From: an uncultured bacterium
Lineage (GTDB): Bacteria > Elusimicrobiota > Elusimicrobia > Elusimicrobiales > Elusimicrobiaceae
Assembly: GCA_949294095.1 (NCBI GenBank)
Contig: CASFFZ010000009.1
Span: 1-64,000 of the forward strand
Direction: 5' to 3'
DNA: 64,000 nucleotides
This document shows positions 43,702-52,175 of this stretch, piece by piece. Both the position numbers and the translations under genes were made by a program. The notes beneath the pieces are model-generated. The model did no database searches. It was not told the origin of the DNA and was given only the letters and a program-made list of their open reading frames with translations. Every line of letters starts with the position of its first letter. The stretch's first letter is position 1.

Positions 43702-44529
43702 ATGCAAAAAACAATTAAAATCGGTAACTATAAAATTTCAAACACTTTGCCCTTGGTTTTTATGGCGGGCACCTGCGTCATTGAGAGCGAAAAACATTAC
43801 TTGGACACCGCCAAAAAACTAAAAGCCATCCTGGCCAAAACCAAACACCCCTTTATTTTAAAAGCTTCTTTTGACAAAGCCAACCGCACCTCGGTAGACG
43901 CTTACCGCGGCCCCGGCCTTGCCAAAGGGCTGGAAATTTTAACCAAAGCCAAAGCCCTTACCGGGCTGCCGCTGGTGGTGGACGTGCACGAACCGTGGCA
44001 GGCCGAAGAAGTGGCCCAAGTGGCCGATATTTTGCAAATTCCCGCTTTTCTGTGCCGCCAGACCGACCTGGTGCTGGCCTGCGCCGATACCGGACGCGCG
44101 GTAAACGTAAAAAAAGGCCAGTTTTTGGCGCCGGGAGCGATGGAACAAGTCATCAAAAAAATAGAATCGCGCGGCAACCATAAAATTTTACTCACGGAAC
44201 GCGGCGCCAGCTTTGGCTACGGCGACTTGGTGGTGGATATGCGCTCGCTGGAAATTATGAAACAGTTTGGCTATCCCGTTATTTTTGACGCCACCCATTC
44301 CGTCCAAAAACCAGGCGCCCTGGGCTGCGCCACCGGCGGCAACCGCCAGCTGGCGCCGGTGCTGGCCAAGGCGGCCGCGGCGCTGGGAATTGCCGGCGTA
44401 TTTTTTGAAGCGCATCCGGATCCGGATCATGCCCTTTCCGACGGCCCGAACTCGTTAAATTTAGAGATGGCCGCCAAAATGGCGCGCCAGCTGTGCGCCA
44501 TTGACCAAGTAGTCAAAAAATTTAAATAA
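43702..44529 (+). CDS. kdsA: 3-deoxy-8-phosphooctulonate synthase
   Basis: 275-residue KDO-8-phosphate synthase that condenses phosphoenolpyruvate with arabinose-5-phosphate. Motifs include AGTCVIES, KASFDKANRTSVDAYRGPG, DVHEPWQ, IPAFLCRQTDL and VIFDATHSVQKPG. Cys14 in GTCVIES indicates the metal-dependent class, in which a Cys binds the metal, unlike the Asn of the E. coli type. The in-frame ATG at 43696 abuts the -10 element, so I place the start at 43702. It is first in an operon for KDO and LPS export. Confidence 0.95.
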   Translation: MQKTIKIGNYKISNTLPLVFMAGTCVIESEKHYLDTAKKLKAILAKTKHPFILKASFDKANRTSVDAYRGPGLAKGLEILTKAKALTGLPLVVDVHEPWQAEEVAQVADILQIPAFLCRQTDLVLACADTGRAVNVKKGQFLAPGAMEQVIKKIESRGNHKILLTERGASFGYGDLVVDMRSLEIMKQFGYPVIFDATHSVQKPGALGCATGGNRQLAPVLAKAAAALGIAGVFFEAHPDPDHALSDGPNSLNLEMAAKMARQLCAIDQVVKKFK

Positions 44530-44711
44530 TGACCTCCTACCCCGCTTGGAAACCGACGATCGGATGGCACCTCAAATTATGGGGGGTGCTGCTGTTGGTT
44601 TGCACGGCGGCGTATGCGGTGCTGGCCTATGCGGCAGGCCGTCTGCCCGCCCCCTACCAGCAGCGCCAACCCGCGCCGGAAACGACGCCGTGGCTAGATT
44701 CAAACAGGTAA
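44529..44711 (+). CDS. Small single-pass membrane protein
   Basis: 60-residue protein overlapping the kdsA stop (TAATG) and ending 3 nt before kdsD. One hydrophobic helix (LWGVLLLVCTAAYAVLAYAAG) and a Pro-rich tail are visible. The tight coupling to both neighbours supports a real gene. It sits where kdsC, or a membrane partner of the pathway, might be expected, but it shows no phosphatase motif. Function unknown. Confidence 0.6.
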   Translation: MTSYPAWKPTIGWHLKLWGVLLLVCTAAYAVLAYAAGRLPAPYQQRQPAPETTPWLDSNR

Positions 44712-44714
44712 CTT

Positions 44715-45716
44715 ATGGCTAAACTAGAGTACTCCCCGGCTGAAATTAAACGCATCGCCCGCCATGTGCTGGACGTGGAACACACGGCTTTGGAATTAAG
44801 CCGCAAAAGCATTGACGACAATTTTTTAAAAGCGGTGGACGTAATTGCCCATACCAAAGGACGCGTAGTCGTGCTGGGCATCGGCAAGAGCGGCATCATC
44901 GGGCGGAAAATCTCCGCCACGCTGGCGTCTACGGGCACGCCTTCTTTCTTTGTGCATCCGGTGGAAGCCCTGCACGGAGACTTGGGAATGATCACCCCCG
45001 GAGACGTTATTTTGGCCATTTCTTTTTCCGGCCAGACCGAAGAAATAAACAAAATTCTCCCCTCGCTGGAACGGCGCAAATTAACCGTCATTTCCATGAC
45101 GGGGCACGACAAATCCAAGCTGGCGCTCATGTCGGATATTCATATTACCGTCTATATTGAACGCGAAGCCTGCCCCTATAACCTGGCGCCGACGGCTTCC
45201 ACCACCGCCACCTTGGCGGTAGGCGACGCGCTGGCCATTTGCCTGATGAAAATCAAGCATTTTGAAAAACGCGACTTTGCCGTTTTCCACCCCGGCGGAT
45301 CGCTGGGCAAACTGCTGACCCAGCAAGTAAAAGATTTGATGCGCAAAGGCAAAAACAATCCCACCGTGCGGGAAAACGCCACCGTGCAGGATGCGCTGTT
45401 TGTGATGACGCAAACCGGCGCCGTGGGCGCCACCAGCGTGGTGGACAAAAAGGGCCGCCTGCTGGGCTACTTTACGGACGGAGATTTGCGCCGCCTGCTG
45501 CAAAAAGGAACAGACGTGCTGCATAAAAACATTACCGAAGTAATGACGAAAAACCCCTATCACCTGACGGACACCCTGCCGGCGATAGAAGCCGCCAAAA
45601 TGATTCACGCCACGCACGTGGACAACCTGCCCGTGCTGAACAAAGCGGGCAAAGTGGTAGGCATTATTGACGAAAAAGATTTGATTGAATTTTTGGCTTT
45701 ACTGGATAAAAAATGA
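44715..45716 (+). CDS. kdsD: Arabinose-5-phosphate isomerase
   Basis: 333-residue KdsD/KpsF-type enzyme that turns ribulose-5-phosphate into arabinose-5-phosphate, the KdsA substrate. An N-terminal SIS domain (GIGKSGIIGRKISATLASTGTPSFFVHP, SFSGQTEEI, NLAPTASTTATLAVGDALAI, FHPGGSLGKLL) is followed by two CBS domains. Adjacent to kdsA in the same operon, and overlapping lptC by 4 bp. Confidence 0.96.
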   Translation: MAKLEYSPAEIKRIARHVLDVEHTALELSRKSIDDNFLKAVDVIAHTKGRVVVLGIGKSGIIGRKISATLASTGTPSFFVHPVEALHGDLGMITPGDVILAISFSGQTEEINKILPSLERRKLTVISMTGHDKSKLALMSDIHITVYIEREACPYNLAPTASTTATLAVGDALAICLMKIKHFEKRDFAVFHPGGSLGKLLTQQVKDLMRKGKNNPTVRENATVQDALFVMTQTGAVGATSVVDKKGRLLGYFTDGDLRRLLQKGTDVLHKNITEVMTKNPYHLTDTLPAIEAAKMIHATHVDNLPVLNKAGKVVGIIDEKDLIEFLALLDKK

Positions 45717-46252
45717 AAAAACTGTTTTCCCTGTTTTTCGCGCTGTTTGCCCTGGCCGCCTGCGATACCAGCCAGGAGTTCGCCCCCGACGAAAACGCCG
45801 GCATGCAGGTAGCCCGAAAAGTGTCTATTTTTGAATCCCAGGACAACCAAAAAAAATGGATCCTGCAAGCGGAAAGCGTGGATTTTTCCGACTTGCAAAC
45901 CGCCACTTTAAAAAACCCCGAACTGTTGCTTAAAGAAAACGGAAAGGACAGCGCTTCCGTAACGGGGAAAACAGGATCGTTTGATTACCAACAAAAGAAA
46001 GTTTCCATTGAAGGAAACGCAAAAATCAAATCGTTTACCCAGCAGCTGCTTATTACGGCCGAACGCTTTTTTTACGATGTAAACAACAACCGCATTTGGT
46101 CGGACGACAAGACCGTCATCACCCGCGGCGGCGTAAAAGTTACCGCCCGCAAAGGCGTGGTAACCGATTCTAAACTGACCGACATTGAAATAAAACAACA
46201 AACCACCCGGCTGCCCGAAAATACCCGGGAACTGCAAAATACCCCCTTATGA
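45713..46252 (+). CDS. lptC: LptC-like LPS export protein (predicted lipoprotein)
   Basis: 179-residue protein with a lipoprotein signal ending LAAC (Cys17) and a DUF1239-type beta-jellyroll region (SFDYQQKKVSIEGNAKIKS). LptC passes LPS from the LptB2FG complex to LptA. In Proteobacteria LptC is held by a membrane helix; here a lipid anchor is predicted. It overlaps kdsD and lptA by 4 bp each. Confidence 0.82.
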   Translation: MKKLFSLFFALFALAACDTSQEFAPDENAGMQVARKVSIFESQDNQKKWILQAESVDFSDLQTATLKNPELLLKENGKDSASVTGKTGSFDYQQKKVSIEGNAKIKSFTQQLLITAERFFYDVNNNRIWSDDKTVITRGGVKVTARKGVVTDSKLTDIEIKQQTTRLPENTRELQNTPL

Positions 46253-47145
46253 AACGATTTCCTTTTCTCATTTTTTCGCTCTTTGCCGCCGTGCTTGCTG
46301 GCGGATGCAAGACCGTGCGCATAGAAGGGCCGGCAGTATCCGTTCCCGCCGCGGCTCCCCGGGTGCAGCAGGCCAAGGATTCGCTCAAACAGCAAAAAAA
46401 AGCTCTCACGCTCCCCCCCACTTTAGGCGGGTTAATCTCCAGCGACCGGTGGCTCATCCATAATGCCAAACAACAGGAAGAATTTATCGGCCATGTTTCC
46501 TATCAAAACGACGTCTATACTTTTCGGGCGGATTACGCCCTTTCCGACCGGGCCCAAAGCCGCATTTCCGCACGCGGCAATGTGTATTTAAAACAAGCCC
46601 AGCCGCAGGAACCCGTCTACGAAGCGTACGCAGACAGCGGGTTTTACAACTACCAACAAAAAACCGGGCAATTACAGGCGAAAAACGGCCATGAAATCCG
46701 GTTAATTTATCAGCAGCTCCAACAGGATCCGATTGAAGCGTACGCCCAGCACGCCGCATTTGATTTGGAAAAAGGGATTTTTCAACTGCAGGGCAATGTC
46801 CGCATCCAACGCCCCACGCCGCAAGGGATGCAGACGATCTCCGCCCAACGGGTGCAATACTTGCAAAAGCAAAATTATCTGAAACTGGAAGGCGGCGCCC
46901 AAGTATCCGACCCGCTGCGCACCCTTTCGGCCGAAACGATTATTTACGACGGCACCCAAAATTATTCCTACGCCTACGGCGCCCGCCCGCTACTTACCGG
47001 CGCAAGCGAACAAGGCACATTTGCTATAATAGCGGATAAGGTGCAGTCCGACAACGAAGGAAACAAAATTACCATGGACGGCAAAGTGCAGGGGTGGCTG
47101 GTGTCCCCCGCGATCAACGAATCGTCCGTCAACGACAAATTTTAG
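46249..47145 (+). CDS. lptA: LptA-like OstA-domain protein (predicted lipoprotein)
   Basis: 298-residue protein with a lipoprotein-like signal (AAVLAGGC, Cys20). It contains at least two OstA-type beta modules (RISARGNVYLKQAQ; FQLQGNVRIQRPTPQGMQTISAQRVQYLQ) and ends in a further strand set (NKITMDGKVQGW). Larger than the usual LptA of about 185 residues. It is expected to form the periplasmic LPS bridge. Confidence 0.78.
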   Translation: MKRFPFLIFSLFAAVLAGGCKTVRIEGPAVSVPAAAPRVQQAKDSLKQQKKALTLPPTLGGLISSDRWLIHNAKQQEEFIGHVSYQNDVYTFRADYALSDRAQSRISARGNVYLKQAQPQEPVYEAYADSGFYNYQQKTGQLQAKNGHEIRLIYQQLQQDPIEAYAQHAAFDLEKGIFQLQGNVRIQRPTPQGMQTISAQRVQYLQKQNYLKLEGGAQVSDPLRTLSAETIIYDGTQNYSYAYGARPLLTGASEQGTFAIIADKVQSDNEGNKITMDGKVQGWLVSPAINESSVNDKF

Positions 47146-47157
47146 AGGTTCTCACAT

Positions 47158-47877
47158 ATGCAGCTTCGCAGCGAACAAATTGTAAAAGTATATAAAGACA
47201 GAATGGTGGTAAAAGGGGTGGACATACACGTCAAATCCGGCGAGATTGTGGGCCTCTTGGGCCCCAACGGCGCGGGGAAAACCACGTCTTTCTATATGAT
47301 GGTGGGATTTATCAGCCCCACCAAAGGCCGCGTATTTATTGACGGGGATGACGTTACCTCGCTGCCCATGTACGAGCGCGCCCGCCACGGGCTGGGGTAT
47401 CTGGCGCAGGAGCCGACCATTTTTAAAGGCCTTACCGTAGAAGAAAACCTGCTGGCTGTGCTGGAACGCATTTTGGACGACAAACAGGAACAAAAACGCC
47501 GGGTGGACGAACTGCTAAACGAATTTGGGCTGACGAAACTGGCCAAACAAAAAGCATGGACGCTTTCCGGCGGCGAAAAACGCCGCATGGAAATTGCGCG
47601 CTGCATGATCAGCAACCCGAAAATTATTTTGCTCGATGAGCCTTTTGTGGGGATTGACCCGATTACCGTCTCCGACTTGCGGCATATGATTTTTAAGCTC
47701 AAAGACAAAGGGATCGGCGTGCTGATTACCGACCACAACGTGCGCGAAACCCTGCCGCTTACGGAACGCGCGTACCTGATCTACGACGGAAAAATCTTGG
47801 TGGAAGGCGACCAAAACACCCTCTTAAACGACCCCAACGCAAGGCGCCTCTACCTGGGCGAAGACTTTAAAATGTGA
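47158..47877 (+). CDS. lptB: LPS export ATP-binding protein LptB
   Basis: 239-residue ABC ATPase. Walker A GPNGAGKTT (about 37-45), Q-loop, signature LSGGEKRRMEIAR, Walker B IILLDEPFVGIDP and the switch His ITDHNVRETL are all intact, and the sequence is of the classic LptB kind. It drives LPS extraction by LptFG (not in the window). Confidence 0.96.
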   Translation: MQLRSEQIVKVYKDRMVVKGVDIHVKSGEIVGLLGPNGAGKTTSFYMMVGFISPTKGRVFIDGDDVTSLPMYERARHGLGYLAQEPTIFKGLTVEENLLAVLERILDDKQEQKRRVDELLNEFGLTKLAKQKAWTLSGGEKRRMEIARCMISNPKIILLDEPFVGIDPITVSDLRHMIFKLKDKGIGVLITDHNVRETLPLTERAYLIYDGKILVEGDQNTLLNDPNARRLYLGEDFKM

Positions 47878-47885
47878 GGCCCGCC

Positions 47886-48713
47886 GTGAGCGACTTATTT
47901 TCCAAAACCGCCGAAGAATTAAAACAGACGTTTGACAAAAAATTCTTTCAGCGAGCAAAATTCATTCCTTCCGCCAAAAAGACCATTGCCATTTTTTGCG
48001 CGCTTAAGGATTTTATTTATCAGTACCCGCTGGAATCCGGACGGGAAACCCTGCCCGTCGGCTTGGAAAGCCTGGCTTGCCGGCTGGAAGAGCAAATCAA
48101 AAATTCCCTCTGCTTTTTGTGCCAGGAAAAGGCCGACTGTGCCCGCTGCGAACAAAACGCCCGCCAAATCACGCAGGATTTTATTCTCGCGCTTCCGCAG
48201 ATTCAGCGCCTGGTCATCAGCGACGTAAACGCCGCCTACGAAGGCGACCCCGCCGCCATCAGCCCCGTGGAACCTCTTTTGTGCTATCCGGGCGTTACCG
48301 CCGTCACCCTGCAGCGCATGGCGCATTTTCTGCATGCGCGCGGCGTGCGGCTGATTCCGCGCATCGTTACCGAGTACGCCCACAGCCTGACCGGCATCGA
48401 CATTCACCCCGGCGCGTCCATCGGCCCGGCCTTTTTTATAGACCACGGCACGGGCGTCGTCATCGGTGAGACCTGCGTCATCGGCGCCAACGTAAAGCTC
48501 TATCAGGGGGTAACCTTGGGCGCAAAAAGCTTTCCGCTCGATCCGAACGGCAACCCCGTAAAAGGCATCAAGCGCCACCCCAATATAGAGGACGACGTGA
48601 TTATCTACGCCGAAACCACCGTCTTGGGAAATATCACCATCGGCCGCGGAAGCGTCATCGGCGCCAACAAGTGGATTACACAAGACGTTCCCCCCCACAC
48701 CAAACTGAATTAA
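47886..48713 (+). CDS. cysE: Serine O-acetyltransferase (CysE/EpsC type)
   Basis: 275-residue hexapeptide-repeat acetyltransferase for cysteine synthesis. An N-terminal helical domain with a cysteine cluster (CFLCQEKADCARC) precedes the left-handed beta helix (IDIHPGASIGPAFFIDHGTGVVIGETCVIG and following). The catalytic His lies in FFIDHGTG, and a second conserved His is in IDIHPGA. I choose the GTG at 47886, since GAGG is 6 nt before it; a GTG at 47874 overlaps lptB. A terminator follows. Position after lptB is unusual. Confidence 0.9.
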   Translation: MSDLFSKTAEELKQTFDKKFFQRAKFIPSAKKTIAIFCALKDFIYQYPLESGRETLPVGLESLACRLEEQIKNSLCFLCQEKADCARCEQNARQITQDFILALPQIQRLVISDVNAAYEGDPAAISPVEPLLCYPGVTAVTLQRMAHFLHARGVRLIPRIVTEYAHSLTGIDIHPGASIGPAFFIDHGTGVVIGETCVIGANVKLYQGVTLGAKSFPLDPNGNPVKGIKRHPNIEDDVIIYAETTVLGNITIGRGSVIGANKWITQDVPPHTKLN

Positions 48714-48726
48714 TTTTTAGGCAAAC

Positions 48727-48759
48727 AAAAACCCGCCCGAAAGTTCGGACGGGTTTTTA
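48727..48759. terminator. Bidirectional terminator after cysE
   Basis: Imperfect stem AAAAACCCGCCCGAA / TTCGGACGGGTTTTT with T runs at both ends, between convergent genes. Confidence 0.8.
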
Positions 48760-48774
48760 ATCATATCTTTTCGC

Positions 48775-49524
48775 TTACTCAGCCAGCCGCTTCCAAAACG
48801 GTTTTTTATCCGCAACAAGCGGCAAGTTCTGTTTGGTCAAAAATCCCAACAAAATGTTTTTTTCATCGGTTACGGGAAGGATATCCGTCTGTTCTTTTAA
48901 AAACGTTTCTCGGGCCGTTTGCGCGTCTTGCTCGGGGTGCAGCGCGGCAACAGGACTCATAACCGAGCCGCACACGCTGGCGGGCGTATAGAACGCCAGT
49001 TCCGCCGTGCGGATGACGCCCTTTAACTCGCCGTCTTTGCCGGTTACAAAACACAGCACCGGCAATTTTTTGCGCGGCAGATTTTTAAGCCGCTCGATCA
49101 GCGCCGAAAGTTTGCTCTCCGTGCGCACGGCCACCACGTCGGTCGTCATCAACAGGCCCACGCTTCCGGGCGGATAAGAGGAAGCTTGCTTCAAAAGTTC
49201 CGCAAAAGCGGGCTCCAGCACCGCGGCCATGCGTTCGCGGTACGGGGCGGAAAATTCGTTCATCAGGCGGGCGGCCTGCGGCACATCTAAGTGCGCCAAC
49301 ACGTAAGACGCCTGCCGCATGGGCAGCCGGCGCAGCACGGCGGCGGCTTTGGCGGGATTCATCGGGTTGAGGCAGGCCACCAGCGTCTGCGCTTTGAGCG
49401 AGGACACCAGCAACAGCACTTCGTGCGTGGCCAGCGTTTCCAGCGCGCGGGCGGCGGCGGCCGGATCGGCCGCAATAAATTTTTCGGTAATAACGCCCGC
49501 CAGCGCGTGCATGGGTGAATTCAT
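48775..49524 (-). CDS. Soluble MgtE-N/CBS-domain protein
   Basis: 249-residue protein. Residues 1 to about 125 form helical repeats like the MgtE N domain (PAKAAAVLRRLPMRQASYVLAHLD). Two CBS motifs follow (SVGLLMTTDVVAV; GSVMSPVAAL and DILPVTDEKNILLGFL). No membrane part is present, so it resembles the cytoplasmic regulatory half of an MgtE Mg2+ channel. It may sense Mg2+ or nucleotides. Single gene, convergent with cysE. Confidence 0.82.
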   Translation of the reverse strand: MNSPMHALAGVITEKFIAADPAAAARALETLATHEVLLLVSSLKAQTLVACLNPMNPAKAAAVLRRLPMRQASYVLAHLDVPQAARLMNEFSAPYRERMAAVLEPAFAELLKQASSYPPGSVGLLMTTDVVAVRTESKLSALIERLKNLPRKKLPVLCFVTGKDGELKGVIRTAELAFYTPASVCGSVMSPVAALHPEQDAQTARETFLKEQTDILPVTDEKNILLGFLTKQNLPLVADKKPFWKRLAE

Positions 49525-49619
49525 AAAATCGTCCTTGAAAGTTTTCCTTTAACCAACCATAATTTTATTATAATAATTTTATCAATTATACCGCCCCCAG
49601 GCCAAGACGAGGTAACGCT

Positions 49620-50804
49620 ATGTTTTTTGATAAACCCTTTCACGATCTTACGTTTAACGACGTGGTACAGTTCTGCCGCCGCCAGCTGCCCGAAGGAAAA
49701 CAGCTGGACTACAAATACATGCTGCCCAAAAACCACGAAAAATTCGCCAAAACCATTGCCTCGTTTGCCAATGCCATGGGCGGCACCATTATCGTGGGCG
49801 TGCAGGACGACAAAAACGACAAGCCCCGCCCGCCGTTTTTGGGCATTCCCTACCACGAAAAAATGCGCAATTCCATAGAGGACATCATCCAAGTATACAT
49901 TGATCCCATCGTATTTGTGGACATCAACATTTGCGTAAACGACCGCGGCGACCGAATGTTTGTGCTCATCAACATTCCGCAAAGCAACCTTACCCCGCAC
50001 CTGGTGGGCAAATCCAAACGCGCCTATATCCGCACCGGCCAGAGCAGCCGCCCGGAAGCCATCGTCCACCCGGAAAAACTGCCCTGGCTGCTGGATCACC
50101 GCCGCAAATCCGAGCGGCTGCGCCACATTCTCTATGACAAGGCGGAAAGTCATTTTGACAATTATTTAAAAACCATGAACCTCAGCGCCGACGGACAAAC
50201 CGCCTGCACCATGTCCGTCATTCCCCTCTACCCCGAAGAACCGCTGACGGACTACAAACACCTGCCGGATATGATTAAAGCTTCATCGGCCAAGGCCCCC
50301 TACGGCATTATGGCAGACCCCGCTTTCCCGCTCCAGCCTGTGCAGGACGGCGCCGCCGTCATTTCCAACAAGCGCGGCGTGTACAGAATGACGGAGTTTA
50401 ACTCCTACGGCCTGGTGATGCGCAAGCAAATCATCACGCAGGAAGAAATCGTCAACGGGCACGCCGCCAAAACGGTGCGCTTGGAAAGCCTGGGGCAAAC
50501 GCTGACGCTGTTTTTACTGACGGCGCGCAAATTTCTGACGCACCTGTCATTCGGCGGGCCGCTGTATTTCCGGCTGAAAATGAACAATACCCGCGCCCTG
50601 CGGGCGCTGCTGGGCCGACAGCAGGCCACCGTGCTGGAAGATTACCTGCGCATGGACAGGAACCTCTCGCTGGCGGAGCTGGACACCAAACTGCCCGCCA
50701 TCTTGGAAAACATCCTGCACGAAGCGGCGTGGTCGCTTGGGCTGCAGGCGGACGAAAGCCAAATCCGCGCGTTATTGCACCAATACCTCAAGGAGGCCCA
50801 ATAA
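49620..50804 (+). CDS. AlbA_2 (Schlafen AAA-like) domain protein
   Basis: 394-residue protein with an N-terminal AlbA_2 domain (PEGKQLDYKYML, FAKTIASFANAMGGTIIVGVQDD, YIRTGQSSRPEAI), often found in transcription regulators with an ATPase-like fold. The C-terminal half has no family I recognise. It overlaps nothing and is 1 nt upstream of the SUI1 gene, so the two form an operon. The ribosome site is GAGGT. Confidence 0.82.
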   Translation: MFFDKPFHDLTFNDVVQFCRRQLPEGKQLDYKYMLPKNHEKFAKTIASFANAMGGTIIVGVQDDKNDKPRPPFLGIPYHEKMRNSIEDIIQVYIDPIVFVDINICVNDRGDRMFVLINIPQSNLTPHLVGKSKRAYIRTGQSSRPEAIVHPEKLPWLLDHRRKSERLRHILYDKAESHFDNYLKTMNLSADGQTACTMSVIPLYPEEPLTDYKHLPDMIKASSAKAPYGIMADPAFPLQPVQDGAAVISNKRGVYRMTEFNSYGLVMRKQIITQEEIVNGHAAKTVRLESLGQTLTLFLLTARKFLTHLSFGGPLYFRLKMNNTRALRALLGRQQATVLEDYLRMDRNLSLAELDTKLPAILENILHEAAWSLGLQADESQIRALLHQYLKEAQ

Positions 50805-50805
50805 G

Positions 50806-51132
50806 ATGGGCGAGATTTTCTTTTCCACGGATCCCCGCTTCTGCCCGCACTGCAAGCACATTCCGTGCGTTTGCAACCGGTTGGGGGCGCCCAAAAAACA
50901 GACCGAACCCGTGCGCGTGCGCTTTGCCAAAAACGCCAAAGGAAGCGGAATGACGCTGGTGGAAAAATTGCCGCTTCATCCAAACGGAAAAGAACAACTG
51001 CTTAAAAAGCTCAAAAAATCGCTGGGCTGCGGCGGAACGGTAAAAGAAGGGCGATTGGAAATTCAGGGAGACAAAAAACAACAAACGGCCGCCCTGCTGG
51101 AACAAGAAGGATATAAAGTGCGCATTTTATAA
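50806..51132 (+). CDS. SUI1/YciH-type translation initiation factor with Cys-rich N-terminus
   Basis: 108-residue protein. The C-terminal part (MTLVEKLPLHPNGKEQLLKKLKKSLGCGGTVKEGRLEIQGD) is a clear SUI1/eIF1 domain, as in bacterial YciH. The N-terminal part has FCPHCKHIPCVCN, a C-x2-C-x4-C-x-C pattern that could bind zinc. GGAGG is 8 nt upstream. It likely checks start-codon choice at the ribosome. Confidence 0.9.
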   Translation: MGEIFFSTDPRFCPHCKHIPCVCNRLGAPKKQTEPVRVRFAKNAKGSGMTLVEKLPLHPNGKEQLLKKLKKSLGCGGTVKEGRLEIQGDKKQQTAALLEQEGYKVRIL

Positions 51133-51147
51133 AAGCATGCAACCGCT

Positions 51148-51609
51148 ATGAACAAGGCATTTACATTAATTGAATTATTGGTGGTAGTTTTAATTATCGG
51201 GATTTTATCTTCTATTGCAATTCCGTATTATTTTAACGCCGTGGAAAGCGCCCGGATGACGGAGGTCGTCATGCTGTGGGGCCGGCAAAAAAACTACGTA
51301 ACCGGCAAAGACTTGACCCAGGAACAGGCCGACCGACTGACGGAGCGGCTGCAAAAAGCCAACCTTAAAAATTACACCGGGTATGCGTACTGCCGCACCA
51401 AAGACGACGCAAACGAACCCTGCTGGGAAGCGGTCTTCACGCAGACGGATCCCGACGCCCACGCCCGCTACAAACTGACCACTACCCGCAATTTTCTGAG
51501 CTTGGCCTGCGTGGGGCTTAACCAAGCCGGGAAAGAATTTTGTGAAAGCCAGGCCGGGCCCGAAGAACCTATTACCTTGGACGGCGAAGAAGCCTACCTG
51601 ATTCGCTAG
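51148..51609 (+). CDS. Type IV pilin-like protein (short leader, Ala at -1)
   Basis: 153-residue prepilin with leader MNKA/FTLIELLVVVLIIGILSSIAIPYYFNAVESARM. The residue before the cleavage site is Ala where Gly is usual, which could slow or alter processing. Cysteines are present in the head. It overlaps the convergent pilin gene by 4 bp (CTAG). No Shine-Dalgarno sequence is obvious, so it may be coupled to the SUI1 gene 15 nt upstream. Confidence 0.88.
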   Translation: MNKAFTLIELLVVVLIIGILSSIAIPYYFNAVESARMTEVVMLWGRQKNYVTGKDLTQEQADRLTERLQKANLKNYTGYAYCRTKDDANEPCWEAVFTQTDPDAHARYKLTTTRNFLSLACVGLNQAGKEFCESQAGPEEPITLDGEEAYLIR

Positions 51610-52175
51610 TCGGGCAAACAATACGCCTGCTCTGCATCGGGATACCACCCGCTGTATGCCCCACACGCGACACCGCCCCAAGCTTGGCATTGCTGGATGC
51701 CCTTCTCGGCTTCGGATTTTCTAGGAAAACAAATACGACGCCCAGGCGTTATGGAAGAACGGTCTAACTGCCATTGCCACCTCAACCACGGGTTGTCATT
51801 TTCCGTTGCTACTACCGCATAATAAGTAGGATTACTGAAATTTACCATAGACAAAGAAATCCGTACTTCCATTCCGTTTATAGTGCATTTTGCCGTTTGA
51901 CCAGATATTTGACAGGAAGAGGGTAAGGAAACATCCAAGGCGTCAAAATCAAGCGTGTATTCCCCATTTGCCAAAAAATACTGTTCTTCCGCATTTTTGA
52001 CCGCGCGCAACAACGTAAACGTGTTGGCGGTACGGCTTTTGCGCACGGCTTTTTCGTATTGCGGCAAGGCAACCGCCGCTAGAATACCAATAATTAAAAC
52101 AACTACTAGTAACTCTATAAGCGTAAATCCGGCGTTTTTATCCCCAGAGAATGATTTTTGATAAATTTTGTTCAT
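51606..52175 (-). CDS. Type IV pilin-like protein (long leader, hairpin start)
   Basis: 189-residue prepilin. The 16-residue leader MNKIYQKSFSGDKNAG is homologous to that of the pilin at 17218-17718 and is followed by FTLIELLVVVLIIGILAAVALPQYEKAVRKSRT. The head contains several cysteines (SCQISGQTAKC). The ATG at 52175 is in the loop of an inverted repeat; an upstream in-frame TTG is inside the same repeat. No ribosome site. Convergent with the other pilin. Confidence 0.9.
   Translation of the reverse strand: MNKIYQKSFSGDKNAGFTLIELLVVVLIIGILAAVALPQYEKAVRKSRTANTFTLLRAVKNAEEQYFLANGEYTLDFDALDVSLPSSCQISGQTAKCTINGMEVRISLSMVNFSNPTYYAVVATENDNPWLRWQWQLDRSSITPGRRICFPRKSEAEKGIQQCQAWGGVACGAYSGWYPDAEQAYCLPD

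Noticed and set aside
47919-48698. Minus-strand frame of 259 codons opposite cysE
   Set aside because: Entirely inside the well-supported serine acetyltransferase gene, with Gly/Asp/Val-rich shadow composition and no known domain.
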